NCBI GenBank assembly: GCA_947631685.1 | Contig: CANRMI010000007.1 | Span: forward strand, 50,414-114,413 | DNA: 64,000 nt | DNA from: an uncultured Lachnospiraceae bacterium | GTDB taxonomy: Bacteria; Bacillota; Clostridia; Lachnospirales; Lachnospiraceae | Reading direction: 5' to 3' | Part shown: one piece after another, positions 9,032 to 17,717 of the stretch | Layout: each line of letters starts with the position of its first letter | How positions within the stretch are numbered: the first letter of the stretch is position 1 | The notes under the pieces: model-generated | Told to the model about the DNA's origin: nothing | The model's database searches: none | The model's input: only the letters and a program-made list of their open reading frames with translations | Program-made: the position numbers and the translations under genes

Positions 9032-10627
9032 TCAGTTACGGCCAAATTCCGAAAGCACCAGCCCCTCATTCCGCTCCAGTGTCATTCCCACGCTCCACGC
9101 GTTGACAAAGAGCAGCAGCGGATTCCCCTTTAAATCCTGAATTTTTTTCATATCCGAGGTACCCGTCAGCTTTGCCACATCCAGATCCTTGTTTTCAATC
9201 CAGCGGATATGCTCATAGGGCAGCGGCTCCAAACGGATCTCCACATTGTATTCATTTTCCAGACGGTACTTCAGTACGTCAAACTGCAGCACGCCCACAA
9301 CGCCCACTATGATCTCTTCCATACCGGTATTAAATTCCTGAAAGATCTGGATGGCGCCTTCCTGGGCGATCTGCGTCACGCCCTTGATAAACTGCTTCCG
9401 CTTCATGGTATCTAACTGACGCACTCTCGCGAAATGCTCCGGCGCAAAGGTGGGGATTCCCTCATAACGGAATTTTTCCCTGGGCATACACAGGGTATCC
9501 CCGATGGAGAAGATTCCCGGATCGAACACGCCGATAATATCCCCCGCATAGGCCTCCGAAAGGATCTTTCTTTCATCCGCCATAAGCTGCTGGGGCTGGG
9601 AAAGGCGCATGACCTTATCTCCCTGCACATGGCGTACCTCCATGCTGGCGTCAAACCTGCCGGAGCAGATCCGCATAAAGGCGATCCTGTCCCGGTGGGC
9701 CTTGTTCATATTGGCCTGAATCTTGAACACAAAGGCGGAAAACCCGTTTTCTACCGGATCGATCAGACCGGTATCCGCCTTTCTGGCAAGGGGCGTGGTA
9801 GTCATTTCCAGAAAATACCGCAAAAACATCTCCACGCCGAAATTTGTCAGCGCGGAACCGAAAAATACCGGTGTCAGCTGTCCCGCCCTGACTCTCTCCA
9901 GGTCAAATTCCGCGCTGGCGCCGTCCAGCAGTTCGATCTCTCCCAACAGTTTGTCCGCCGCGTCCCCGCCGATGGCGGAAAAGAGCCTGTCCCCTTCTCC
10001 TATGGGCACTTCGGTAGTCTCCCCCTCCCTGGTACCCTTCTGGGTATCGGAATAGAGGAACACCGCCTGCTTATTGCGGTCATAAACGCCCCGAAAGCCC
10101 TTTCCGGAACCGATGGGCCAGTTTACCGGACAGGTATCGATCCCAAGCTCTTTTTCGATCTCATCCAAAAGGTCAAAGGTATCTCCCGCGTCCCTGTCCA
10201 TTTTATTGATAAAGGTAAATATGGGGATCCGGCGCATGACACAGACCTTAAAGAGCTTACGTGTCTGGGCTTCCACTCCCTTGGAGGCGTCGATGACCAT
10301 GACAGCGGAATCCGCGGCCATCAGGGTACGGTAGGTATCCTCCGAGAAATCCTGGTGTCCCGGCGTATCCAGGATGTTGATGCAGAATCCGTCGTATTCA
10401 AACTGCAGGACGGAAGAGGTCACGGAGATACCTCTTTCTTTTTCAATTTCCATCCAGTCGGATACCGCATGCCTGGCAGTGGCCTTGCCCTTGACACTGC
10501 CCGCCAGATTGATCGCTCCCCCGTAGAGCAGAAGCTTTTCCGTCAGAGTGGTTTTCCCGGCGTCCGGGTGGGATATGATAGCGAATGTTCTTCTTCTGTT
10601 TATCTCTTTTGCGTAGTTATCTGTCAC
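9032..10627 (-). CDS. prfC: Peptide chain release factor 3
   Basis: This 531-residue GTPase recycles RF1/RF2 after peptide release. The N-terminal G domain has FAIISHPDAGKTTLTEKLL (G1), DTPGHQDF (G3) and NKMDRD (G4), and the C-terminal half has the RF3-specific segment VGVVGVLQFDVLKYRLENEY. Length matches RF3 and is shorter than EF-G. It lies 20 bases after deoB and before the transglutaminase-like gene. Confidence 0.95.
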   Translation of the reverse strand: MTDNYAKEINRRRTFAIISHPDAGKTTLTEKLLLYGGAINLAGSVKGKATARHAVSDWMEIEKERGISVTSSVLQFEYDGFCINILDTPGHQDFSEDTYRTLMAADSAVMVIDASKGVEAQTRKLFKVCVMRRIPIFTFINKMDRDAGDTFDLLDEIEKELGIDTCPVNWPIGSGKGFRGVYDRNKQAVFLYSDTQKGTREGETTEVPIGEGDRLFSAIGGDAADKLLGEIELLDGASAEFDLERVRAGQLTPVFFGSALTNFGVEMFLRYFLEMTTTPLARKADTGLIDPVENGFSAFVFKIQANMNKAHRDRIAFMRICSGRFDASMEVRHVQGDKVMRLSQPQQLMADERKILSEAYAGDIIGVFDPGIFSIGDTLCMPREKFRYEGIPTFAPEHFARVRQLDTMKRKQFIKGVTQIAQEGAIQIFQEFNTGMEEIIVGVVGVLQFDVLKYRLENEYNVEIRLEPLPYEHIRWIENKDLDVAKLTGTSDMKKIQDLKGNPLLLFVNAWSVGMTLERNEGLVLSEFGRN

Positions 10628-10647
10628 GATCTTTCCTCCAATGCCGC

Positions 10648-11814
10648 CTAAAGCATACTTTCCGCCGTAAAGGCCGGCTTTATTCCAAAATAATACAGTA
10701 CGGAAGCACCTATATCGGCAAAGCTGCTCCTGGTGCCCAGACTGCCCGCTTTCACACCGTTCCCGTACATGAGAAAAGGCGTATATTCCCTGGTATGGTC
10801 GGTAGTGGCCGCATAACTTGGATCACATCCGTGATCCGCCGTTATCATCAGCAGATCCTCCTGCTTCATTTCCTTCAAAAATCCGGGCAGCCATTCGTCA
10901 AAGGCATACAACGCCTTAGCGTATCCTTCCACATCCCGGCGGTGCCCGTAAAGCATGTCAAAATCCACCAGATTGACGAAGCACAGTCCTTCAAAATCTT
11001 TTTTCAGGTACTGGGAAAGTCTTGCCATCCCCTCTTCATTTCCGCCGGTATACACATGCTCCGTGATCCCGTCCCCGGCAAAGATATCATAGATCTTGCC
11101 TACGGCGATCACGTCCCTGCCCGCTTCCTTTAACTGGCGCAGCATGGTGACTCCGGGCGGCTTTAAAGAAAAATCATGCCTGCCGGCGGTGCGGACAAAG
11201 CTTCCCTTCTGTCCCTTAAACGGTCTGGCGATCACCCTTCCCACGCCGTGGGGTCCCGTCAGGATTTCCCGGGCGATCCTGCAGTCTGCATAGAGTTCCT
11301 CCAAAGGCACCGTATCTTCGTGCGCCGCGATCTGAAACACGCTGTCGGCGGAGGTGTAGACGATGAGCTTTCCCGTCCGCATATGTTCTTCCCCGTAGTC
11401 CTCTATCACAGCAGTACCGGAATAGGGAGCGTTGCAGAGTATGCCCCTTCCCGTCCGCTCCATGAAAGGCTTCAGCACTTCTTCGGGAAAACCGTCCGGA
11501 TACACAGGCAGCGGCTGTCTGGAACGGACACCCGCTATTTCCCAATGCCCTATGGTAGTATCTTTCCCCATGGAGGCTTCCTTCATACGGGCATACGCGC
11601 CTATGGCCCCTCCTGCTTCTTCAGGGCCAACCCGCACACCGTCTATTTGGAAAAGTCCCAGCTTTGCAAGGGTGGGAAGACAGGGTGTCCTCGAAAAAAA
11701 GGAACTCTTTACCACCGCGGCCAGGGTATTTGTCCCTGCGTCCCCAAAGGCTTCCGCGTCGGGCATGGCTCCCACCCCGAAACTGTCCAGGACTATCAAA
11801 AATACTCTTTTCAT
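10648..11814 (-). CDS. deoB: Phosphopentomutase
   Basis: This 388-residue metalloenzyme of the alkaline-phosphatase superfamily interconverts (deoxy)ribose 1- and 5-phosphates in nucleoside salvage. Visible motifs are the metal-binding N-terminus VFLIVLDSFGVGAMPDA, the DAGTNTL segment with the phosphorylated Thr region, and the C-terminal ITADHGCDPSYAATTDHTRE. It starts with ATG after GAGGATA, 57 bases downstream of spoIIIAH. No other deo gene is adjacent. Confidence 0.96.
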   Translation of the reverse strand: MKRVFLIVLDSFGVGAMPDAEAFGDAGTNTLAAVVKSSFFSRTPCLPTLAKLGLFQIDGVRVGPEEAGGAIGAYARMKEASMGKDTTIGHWEIAGVRSRQPLPVYPDGFPEEVLKPFMERTGRGILCNAPYSGTAVIEDYGEEHMRTGKLIVYTSADSVFQIAAHEDTVPLEELYADCRIAREILTGPHGVGRVIARPFKGQKGSFVRTAGRHDFSLKPPGVTMLRQLKEAGRDVIAVGKIYDIFAGDGITEHVYTGGNEEGMARLSQYLKKDFEGLCFVNLVDFDMLYGHRRDVEGYAKALYAFDEWLPGFLKEMKQEDLLMITADHGCDPSYAATTDHTREYTPFLMYGNGVKAGSLGTRSSFADIGASVLYYFGIKPAFTAESML

Positions 11815-11871
11815 CTATGTATCCTCTTGTACTTTTTCAAAGTCACCAGTGTGAGTATACCATATTCTGCC

Positions 11872-12612
11872 TTAGTGCACAACCGTACTGATAATGATAT
11901 TTTCCGCGGGCTGACTGGTCTTTCTCTTGACAATATCCTCTATCTGGGCTCTCTGGGCGTCGGTGAGTTCCGTGGCATTCACCACCACGTCCACGCTTCC
12001 GTCGCTGATACTTACCACTACATCAGTAAAGCCCTTGGCCTCCAACAGGATCTCCGCTTCCATTTCCTGTTCCGCGATGGCCGTCATGGCTACCATGGTA
12101 TTTACCGCATTCTGTTTCTGCTCATCGCTCAGAGTCGTGCTGTTGATGATCTCTAACAGAGTCTCCTTGTTTTTGGCCCGTACCTGCTCCTTCAGCATTT
12201 TGGCTTCGGACAGTGTGCCTACAGCAGCAGAACCGGTAAAGACGGCTTCTCCCGGAATCTCTCCCTCCGCAGGTGTCTCACCCTCCACATCCGCCAGCAC
12301 CACATCATCCGGCAGGTAGTTTTCCGTGATCTCCTCCACGTCGGAATCCAGGCTTTCTATTTCCGTTAAGGAAGCCTCCTGCAGGTCTTCTTCCGACAGA
12401 TCCAGCAGGCCGTCCAGATCGTAATCTTCATTGGAGGTATCCGCGTACAGATCCTCCACGTCGGGCTGGGTAATGGTCTGTACATCTCCGGAGGCCGGTA
12501 CATATTCTTCTTCGTCGAGGTTACTTGCCGTGAACTGTAAATATCCCGCAACCGCAATCATAATTGCCAGTGCCGTAATCATAAGTTGATTCTTTTTTAA
12601 AATATTTTTCAC
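11872..12612 (-). CDS. spoIIIAH: Stage III sporulation protein AH
   Basis: This 246-residue protein has one N-terminal membrane segment (about residues 10-28), an acidic linker, and a C-terminal ring-forming YscJ-like domain (LEAKGFTDVVVSISDGSVDVVV). In sporulation SpoIIIAH sits in the mother-cell membrane and binds SpoIIQ to form the feeding-tube channel. The start is GTG at 12612 with GGGGAG upstream. It is the last spoIIIA gene, 86 bases after spoIIIAG. The acidic linker (about residues 30-125) is long. Confidence 0.9.
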   Translation of the reverse strand: MKNILKKNQLMITALAIMIAVAGYLQFTASNLDEEEYVPASGDVQTITQPDVEDLYADTSNEDYDLDGLLDLSEEDLQEASLTEIESLDSDVEEITENYLPDDVVLADVEGETPAEGEIPGEAVFTGSAAVGTLSEAKMLKEQVRAKNKETLLEIINSTTLSDEQKQNAVNTMVAMTAIAEQEMEAEILLEAKGFTDVVVSISDGSVDVVVNATELTDAQRAQIEDIVKRKTSQPAENIIISTVVH

Positions 12613-12698
12613 CTTATTCTCCCCTTTGCTGGCTGCCTGCCAGTTCTTTTTTGCTAATTCATTATATTAGCCTGTTCACTTTCCTATGCATACGGCCG

Positions 12699-13271
12699 TT
12701 AATTTGTACCACGCAATTTTAATACTTTTACACGGTTGGCTTCAATCCCGAAGATCACCTTGACTGCCTCCATGATTTCCATGCTGACATTGCCCTCACC
12801 CGCGCCCTGGGCCAGAACGATCACGCCCTGTACCTCCGGCGTCAGCGTCTTGACTACATAGGGGGCCGAGCTGCCGTTTTCGGAAAGAAATACCGTGGCA
12901 GTTTCCCTTTCCTCCGTTTTTACATTCCTGATTCCGCCCTGTCCGTCCTCCTCCCCGGTTTCCGAAAGGGAGCAGCTTATATCCTTGTCCGGAATCTCTT
13001 CCCCCAAAGCGCTCAGGGTGATCATGACCTTTACTTCTCCCGCACCCTCCAGGCCGCTCAGCGTCTCCTCCAGCCTGCTCTCCATTTCCCGGACATAGTC
13101 CTCACCGGGGGAAGCCTCCTGTGTTTCTTCCTGCCCCATGACTTCCTCCGCGCTCCGGCCGCTCTCCTTTTTTTTGACCGGCATGGCGATGACCATGAAA
13201 AGGATTCCCATCAGTATTACTACTGCCAGATTGTTCTTATTTTTAAAAAACAGCGTAAGCTTTTCAATCAT
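12699..13271 (-). CDS. spoIIIAG: Stage III sporulation protein AG
   Basis: This 190-residue protein has a membrane segment (about residues 13-31, NLAVVILMGILFMVIAM) and a ring-building domain with the pattern VKVMITLSALGE and VKTLTPEVQGVIVLAQGAG. SpoIIIAG forms a large ring in the mother-cell membrane around the forespore channel. Its ATG overlaps the end of spoIIIAF by eight bases, which indicates translational coupling. Confidence 0.92.
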   Translation of the reverse strand: MIEKLTLFFKNKNNLAVVILMGILFMVIAMPVKKKESGRSAEEVMGQEETQEASPGEDYVREMESRLEETLSGLEGAGEVKVMITLSALGEEIPDKDISCSLSETGEEDGQGGIRNVKTEERETATVFLSENGSSAPYVVKTLTPEVQGVIVLAQGAGEGNVSMEIMEAVKVIFGIEANRVKVLKLRGTN

Positions 13272-13713
13272 AAAGCTTCACCTCTATCCTTTCCACCAGT
13301 TCTCCTGCCTCCGCGCCGGCCGTCTGCGGCTCCTCCCCGTTCCTTTCCGCTTCCTCTGACTCTTTCTCTTCCTCTTCATCTCCATTTTCTTCCTGTATTT
13401 TATTAAGTTCTGATTTAACTTCTTCCAAGGTCATTTTTTCCAGCAAAGCCTGGGCTTTCGCGCCGGTCTGCCGCGCCTCCTCCGACTCTTCCGATAAAAT
13501 TTCATCATAATACGCTGCCCTCTCTTCCAGGGAGCTGCTTCCCTGCCCGAAAAGCTCCATAATGGGGCCGATCAGCAGCGCCAGCACCATAATGCTCATC
13601 AGCAGGCGTATATATTTTCCGTAGACCTCCGAAGGCTTAAAATGCAGCAGCATCTGGGCGCACACCATAAAAATACCGGTCTGTTTCAGCACCTGCAGCA
13701 TATTCTCTCCCAT
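13264..13713 (-). CDS. spoIIIAF: Stage III sporulation protein AF
   Basis: This 149-residue protein starts with two membrane segments (QTGIFMVCAQMLLHF and LLMSIMVLALLIGPIMEL) followed by a charged cytosolic or intermembrane tail rich in Glu. This matches SpoIIIAF, a membrane component of the SpoIIIA channel. The AAGGAG site precedes the ATG at 13713. It is 25 bases after spoIIIAE and overlaps spoIIIAG. Confidence 0.9.
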   Translation of the reverse strand: MGENMLQVLKQTGIFMVCAQMLLHFKPSEVYGKYIRLLMSIMVLALLIGPIMELFGQGSSSLEERAAYYDEILSEESEEARQTGAKAQALLEKMTLEEVKSELNKIQEENGDEEEEKESEEAERNGEEPQTAGAEAGELVERIEVKLYD

Positions 13714-13738
13714 TTTTCCTGTCTCCTTTCCCGTCCGG

Positions 13739-14803
13739 TCAAAATCCCCGGTTTGTCGTATAGGCCGCTATGGAAATCGTAATGACAAACAATAGCAGCG
13801 CCGTTGCGGCAGTCTTAAACAGCAGTTCGCTTCCGCTCCCTATCCTGTTGGTACAGGCGGTGATCCGCTTATCACTCACTACCCCCAAGAGACCAGCGGC
13901 CGCTTTCAAAAGAAAGGTGGTGAGTAAGATCTGCAGCAGGGGCACTGCCGCCAGAGCGATCAACAGCAGAAGCAATAGGATTCCCAGGCTGTTCTTGATG
14001 ATCACAGCGGAACCGATGACCGTTTCCATCACTCCGTCCGCCGCGTCGCCGATTCCCGGTACAGCTCCTATGATTTTTTGCAAAGTCCCCATTTTTACTG
14101 AATCTATAGCAGGTGTTATCATTGACTGCAGCGCACTGATGCCCACTACCGCCCCTAAAAGCATCTTGAGCAGAAACCGAATCCCCTTCTCCACTCCCTC
14201 CACTAACAATGCCAGCCTTTCCTCTATCCAGAGCCCGTTTACCACGGAAAGGAGCACATATCCGTATATGAGCGGCAGCACCACTTTCAACAGTACATTT
14301 TCCACTATGTAGATAATAAAAAGCAGTATCTGATAGCCCGCCGCCGCGGTCAGTTCTCCCTGCGCCACGCCCACGGAAAGGAAATAAGCCGGCACAAAGA
14401 CCTGGATAAATTCCAAGATCCGTTCCATGGTGTTTCCCGCCACTTCGGAAACCTCCAAAAAGCACTTCATTAAGATCACCGTCATCAGCAGATAAGTAAA
14501 ATAAAAACCCAAATCCGCAATCTGATGGCTGTCAAAGATCTCTATGAAATGGGATAAAAGCGCCGCCGTGATTCCCAGCACCAGAATCCAGATGAATACC
14601 TGCCGCAAAGCCGCAAAATCTTCCGTAAAGCCCCGCAGTACCATAAAAAAGGCTTCCCGCACGCAGCCTAAGATGTCCCCTCCTAAAAGCCTTTCCAGCA
14701 GCCCCTTCATATCGGGAGCAGAGGCGGGGAACAATTCCTGCAGTTTCCGTTCCAGCCCGCCCAGTTCATAATCTTCCCAAATTCTGTCCACCTGTATCGT
14801 CAT
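13739..14803 (-). CDS. spoIIIAE: Stage III sporulation protein AE
   Basis: This 354-residue polytopic membrane protein has about seven to eight hydrophobic segments and the family stretch ISALQSMITPAIDSVKMG with AVPGIGDAADG. SpoIIIAE is the largest membrane component of the SpoIIIA-SpoIIQ channel that supports the engulfed forespore. ATG start with AAGGGGG upstream. It lies immediately after spoIIIAD and its duplicated 14-base segment. Confidence 0.94.
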   Translation of the reverse strand: MTIQVDRIWEDYELGGLERKLQELFPASAPDMKGLLERLLGGDILGCVREAFFMVLRGFTEDFAALRQVFIWILVLGITAALLSHFIEIFDSHQIADLGFYFTYLLMTVILMKCFLEVSEVAGNTMERILEFIQVFVPAYFLSVGVAQGELTAAAGYQILLFIIYIVENVLLKVVLPLIYGYVLLSVVNGLWIEERLALLVEGVEKGIRFLLKMLLGAVVGISALQSMITPAIDSVKMGTLQKIIGAVPGIGDAADGVMETVIGSAVIIKNSLGILLLLLLIALAAVPLLQILLTTFLLKAAAGLLGVVSDKRITACTNRIGSGSELLFKTAATALLLFVITISIAAYTTNRGF

Positions 14804-14813
14804 AGGCGCCCCC

Positions 14814-14841
14814 TTATAAGAATCCCTTTATAAGAATCCCT
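14814..14841. repeat. Exact 14-base tandem duplication at the spoIIIAD stop codon
   Basis: The unit ttataagaatccct occurs twice head to tail at 14814-14827 and 14828-14841. The right copy contains the last codons and TAA stop of spoIIIAD; the left copy lies in the short gap before the spoIIIAE ribosome site. It looks like a slippage duplication that left both genes intact. Confidence 0.9.
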
Positions 14842-15214
14842 GTATCTGTTCAATGACCGCCAGCAGGATTGGCAGCCCCGCAAACATCACACTCAGCTTG
14901 CCCAGCACCTCGATCTGCCCTGCTACCGAGGAAAAACCGGCATCCTTACAGATTCCGGCGCTGAACTCGCAGATATAGGTGATTCCCACGACCTTCAGCA
15001 GGGTCCCCAGATAATTTTCTCCTCCTGAAACATATTCTTTCAGGATCTGAAACCTGTCCACCATGGAAAACAGACTCTGGGCCACATAGTAAAAGATCAG
15101 CAGCGCGGCACCGAAGCCGATATAATGGGTATACTCCTGCTTCTCGCTTTTAAAAAGAAGAGCAAAAAGCACGCCGGTGATCCCCAGCATCCCGATCTTG
15201 ATCACTTCGCCCAT
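14828..15214 (-). CDS. spoIIIAD: Stage III sporulation protein AD
   Basis: This 128-residue membrane protein (MGEVIKIGMLGITGVLFALLF) has four hydrophobic segments and the conserved stretch GITYICEFSAGICKDAGFSSVAGQIE typical of SpoIIIAC/AD. The frame is open seven codons upstream, to an ATG overlapping the spoIIIAC stop, but the start at 15214 is preferred: GAGGAGG lies upstream of it (spacing about 12, slightly long) and it aligns with the family N-terminus. It is the partner of SpoIIIAC in the channel complex. Confidence 0.9.
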   Translation of the reverse strand: MGEVIKIGMLGITGVLFALLFKSEKQEYTHYIGFGAALLIFYYVAQSLFSMVDRFQILKEYVSGGENYLGTLLKVVGITYICEFSAGICKDAGFSSVAGQIEVLGKLSVMFAGLPILLAVIEQIQGFL

Positions 15215-15231
15215 TTTGCAATCTTGCCTCC

Positions 15232-15426
15232 TCATAAAGAAAACAGCGCCTGAATCGTGGTAAAAAGATCATAGATATAGGGTACGATCCAGGTCAGCAC
15301 CAGGATCAGGCCTGCCAGGCTGAGTAAAAACGCCTGCTCTTCCCGCCCACTGTGCCGCAGGATCTGATTCAAAATAGTGACCAGGATCCCAACCGCTGCG
15401 ATTTTAAATATCAGACTGACTTCCAT
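15232..15426 (-). CDS. spoIIIAC: Stage III sporulation protein AC
   Basis: This 64-residue protein has two membrane helices (IFKIAAVGILVTILNQIL and FLLSLAGLILVLTWIVPYIYDLF), the size and pattern of SpoIIIAC. A strong GGGAGG site precedes the ATG. It lies 28 bases after spoIIIAB and just before spoIIIAD. Confidence 0.93.
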   Translation of the reverse strand: MEVSLIFKIAAVGILVTILNQILRHSGREEQAFLLSLAGLILVLTWIVPYIYDLFTTIQALFSL

Positions 15427-15454
15427 GTTTCCTCCCAGGAAATTAAATCATAAC

Positions 15455-15970
15455 TTAATATAAAACAATTACCAAAAATAATCCGCATAAGATTCCCAAT
15501 CCGGCAGCCAGCTTTCCCTGCTTCTCCATTCCGGCCTCCCTTTGGCCGATGGCAGTTTCCAGCCTGTCCCGGTATTGCTCAATCGCCCTTATCTGCATAC
15601 GGTTTTCCTCCAGCCCGCAGCAATCTCCCAGTCCCAAAAAGCTTTCCTTTTCCCTTTCGTTTACGGGAAGTTTTTCCAGGGCCTTCGCCATATTTTCCCG
15701 AAAGCACTCCCTAAACCCGCTTTCCCTTTTTTCCATCGCCTCACAGACCCGTAGCAGCGCACCCCTATAGGGCTCCTCCACCCGCTCCCCTACCCGCAGG
15801 CAGCATTCCGGCAAAGCGGCCTTTCCGTAAGCGATCTCACTGATAAACAGTTCCAGGATCTGGCGCATCAGGCGCAGATGCTCCAAACCCAAATAGAGCC
15901 TTTTCCGGTACCAGAATCCCATACCGCTGCAGCCTGCAAGGATCAAAACTGCTCCTACTCCCCGCAGCAT
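15455..15970 (-). CDS. spoIIIAB: Stage III sporulation protein AB
   Basis: This 171-residue protein has a short N-terminal membrane segment, a helical soluble domain with LRLMRQILELFISEIAYGKAALPE, and a C-terminal membrane segment (LGILCGLFLVIVLY), as in SpoIIIAB. Its start overlaps spoIIIAA by 16 bases. By position and similarity to type II secretion components it is thought to work with the SpoIIIAA ATPase. Confidence 0.92.
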   Translation of the reverse strand: MLRGVGAVLILAGCSGMGFWYRKRLYLGLEHLRLMRQILELFISEIAYGKAALPECCLRVGERVEEPYRGALLRVCEAMEKRESGFRECFRENMAKALEKLPVNEREKESFLGLGDCCGLEENRMQIRAIEQYRDRLETAIGQREAGMEKQGKLAAGLGILCGLFLVIVLY

Positions 15971-16908
15971 CTTCTCATCTCCCCGTCATAGACTGCTTTT
16001 ATTTCAGGACACCCGTTATTTTTATGTAAGATCACAAATCTGTCAAAAAAGCCCTCACGGATAAGCTCCCCCATGAAAACTTTCTTCTGCACATCCTCCA
16101 TGTCCCGGCCGTGTACCGTTGCTAAAAGCCTGCAGCCGCAGGCGGCCACCCGCCGCAAGGCCTTCGCGTCTTCCGTTCCTCCCAGCTCATCCACGGCCAC
16201 CACCTGGGGAGCCATGGAGCGGATCAGCATCATCATGCCATACACCTTGGGACAAGCATCCAGTACATCGGTACGGATTCCCACATCATTTTGGGCCACC
16301 CCCATATAGCAGCCCGCGATCTCCGAGCGCTCGTCCACCACACCCACCGTCATGCCCGCCCCCAGGCTGCTGCCATTGGAGACCTGCCGGACAATATCCC
16401 GTAAAAGTGTCGTCTTCCCGCACCCGGGCGGCGAGATCAACAGGGTACTGCGCAAAGCGCCTCCCTCATAGAGACAGGGCAGCAATTTGTCAGCAGCCCC
16501 CTTCTTTTCATGGGCCACGCGGACATTCAGGCTGGCAATATGCTTCAGCGTCCGTACCCGTCCGTCCTCTTCCAGTACCACCTGTCCCGCCACTCCCACT
16601 CTATGGCCGCCGGCCACGGTCAAAAACCCCTGCCGGATCTCGTCCTCATAGGCATAGGGGGAATCCCTGCAGATCCTGCTCCAGATTTCTTTCAATTCAT
16701 CCCCGCCCATTGCATAGGCCATTCCAGGCTCTTTTGTGAAATTTCCATGCCCGTCCAAAAAATACTCCGTCTCATGCAGCCTGAGTATGACCGGCCGGTC
16801 TGTGCGCAGGCGGATCTCCTCCAGTCTGTCGTACTCTTTTACAGCCTGTCCCCAAAGAAAACGCATTCTGGACGGAAATAAGCCAAATAAGCTGTCCGAA
16901 TTTTCCAT
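15955..16908 (-). CDS. spoIIIAA: Stage III sporulation protein AA (ATPase)
   Basis: This 317-residue ATPase resembles type II/IV secretion ATPases. The Walker A motif SPPGCGKTTLLRD, the Walker B-like VVAVDELGG and the glycine-rich TVAGGHRVGVAG stretch are visible. It powers the SpoIIIA channel. The frame is open to a GTG at 16932, but the ATG at 16908 has a GGGAGG site six bases upstream and is chosen. It is the first gene of the spoIIIAA-AH operon; overlapping and close spacing indicates one transcript. Confidence 0.94.
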   Translation of the reverse strand: MENSDSLFGLFPSRMRFLWGQAVKEYDRLEEIRLRTDRPVILRLHETEYFLDGHGNFTKEPGMAYAMGGDELKEIWSRICRDSPYAYEDEIRQGFLTVAGGHRVGVAGQVVLEEDGRVRTLKHIASLNVRVAHEKKGAADKLLPCLYEGGALRSTLLISPPGCGKTTLLRDIVRQVSNGSSLGAGMTVGVVDERSEIAGCYMGVAQNDVGIRTDVLDACPKVYGMMMLIRSMAPQVVAVDELGGTEDAKALRRVAACGCRLLATVHGRDMEDVQKKVFMGELIREGFFDRFVILHKNNGCPEIKAVYDGEMRRCCGE

Positions 16909-16933
16909 ATCCGGCCTCCCTTCGCTTAACACT

Positions 16934-16941
16934 AATATATG
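16934..16941 (-). promoter_or_regulatory. Candidate sigma-E -10 element for spoIIIA operon
   Basis: On the minus strand CATATATT fits the sigma-E -10 consensus CATAHAHT and lies about 26 bases before the spoIIIAA ATG. No convincing -35 was found at the expected spacing. In Bacillus this operon is sigma-E dependent, which supports the call only by analogy. Confidence 0.4.
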
Positions 16942-16984
16942 GCGTTATCAGGGAAAAAGAACCGGAATATAAAAAGAAGGGCAC

Positions 16985-17017
16985 AAAAAAGGTACCGTGT
17001 TTTCACACGATACCTTT
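16985..17017 (-). terminator. Rho-independent terminator after the acidic lipoprotein gene
   Basis: Arms at 16988-17000 and 17005-17017 form a 13-pair stem (one G-U) with a four-base loop, and on the minus strand it runs into TTTTTT. It ends the lipoprotein transcript before the spoIIIA operon begins. Confidence 0.88.
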
Positions 17018-17046
17018 GAAAGCGCAGAATACAAAAACGCTCTGCT

Positions 17047-17655
17047 CTATTCCCATGCCTGGTATTCGCTCCAGTCCTCATCATAGGTTACATAGTAAAT
17101 CGCCAGACCTATTACTTCGTCCATATCGTCCAGATTTACGGAGAGGAATACGATCTCGTCAAAATCATCATAATCGGCGTCGCAGAACCAGGTATCCCGA
17201 ACTTCCACATCAGTCATGGCTCTCCACTTGCCGCCTTCCTTACACCAGGCCAAATCCAGCCATACATTGTTGGCATCCTCATACATCTCGTCAGCGCTCT
17301 GGTTGCTGTACGCGTCGAAGCTGGTATACTCGTTGTTATCGCCGGAAAAGAGTTCCCATACGGCATAGCCGTTCTTTACGCCGTAAAGCTTTTTGTAATC
17401 GTCCAGGGTCATACCCAGTCCCAGGCCTCTGGAGGTTTCAAAGTCCCCGGCGATTTCTTCGTAATCGTCATTGGTAATTCCCATGTAATAAGCAGCGTCT
17501 TCATAAACGATCACAGCGTAATCCTTGTCTACCGTAATCTCTTCGTCGCCCTTAAATACCAGGTCATCCTCGGTAAATCCCGCATTGGAACCACATGCTG
17601 TCAGCCCCAGCACCATGACTGCGGCCAGCGCTGCTGCCAAAAGTTTCTTCTTCAT
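17047..17655 (-). CDS. Hypothetical acidic lipoprotein
   Basis: This 202-residue protein has a lipoprotein signal peptide (MKKKLLAAALAAVMVLGLTAC, Cys21 as the lipid-modified residue), so it should be anchored on the outer face of the membrane. The mature part is strongly acidic and rich in Tyr and Trp, with no domain I recognise; patterns such as GMTLDDYKKLYG recall small secreted Clostridia lipoproteins. It lies between pnp and spoIIIA with its own terminator; a GGAGG site precedes the ATG. The function is unknown. Confidence 0.75.
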   Translation of the reverse strand: MKKKLLAAALAAVMVLGLTACGSNAGFTEDDLVFKGDEEITVDKDYAVIVYEDAAYYMGITNDDYEEIAGDFETSRGLGLGMTLDDYKKLYGVKNGYAVWELFSGDNNEYTSFDAYSNQSADEMYEDANNVWLDLAWCKEGGKWRAMTDVEVRDTWFCDADYDDFDEIVFLSVNLDDMDEVIGLAIYYVTYDEDWSEYQAWE

Positions 17656-17717
17656 TTCCTTTTTCCTCCTTATTCGCCGTTATCCGGCCTTCCACATTAT
17701 TTATCCCTATTTCCCCA

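Noticed and set aside
9434..10651. 405-residue plus-strand open frame opposite prfC
   Set aside because: It mirrors the prfC reading frame and has no family features; prfC is certain.
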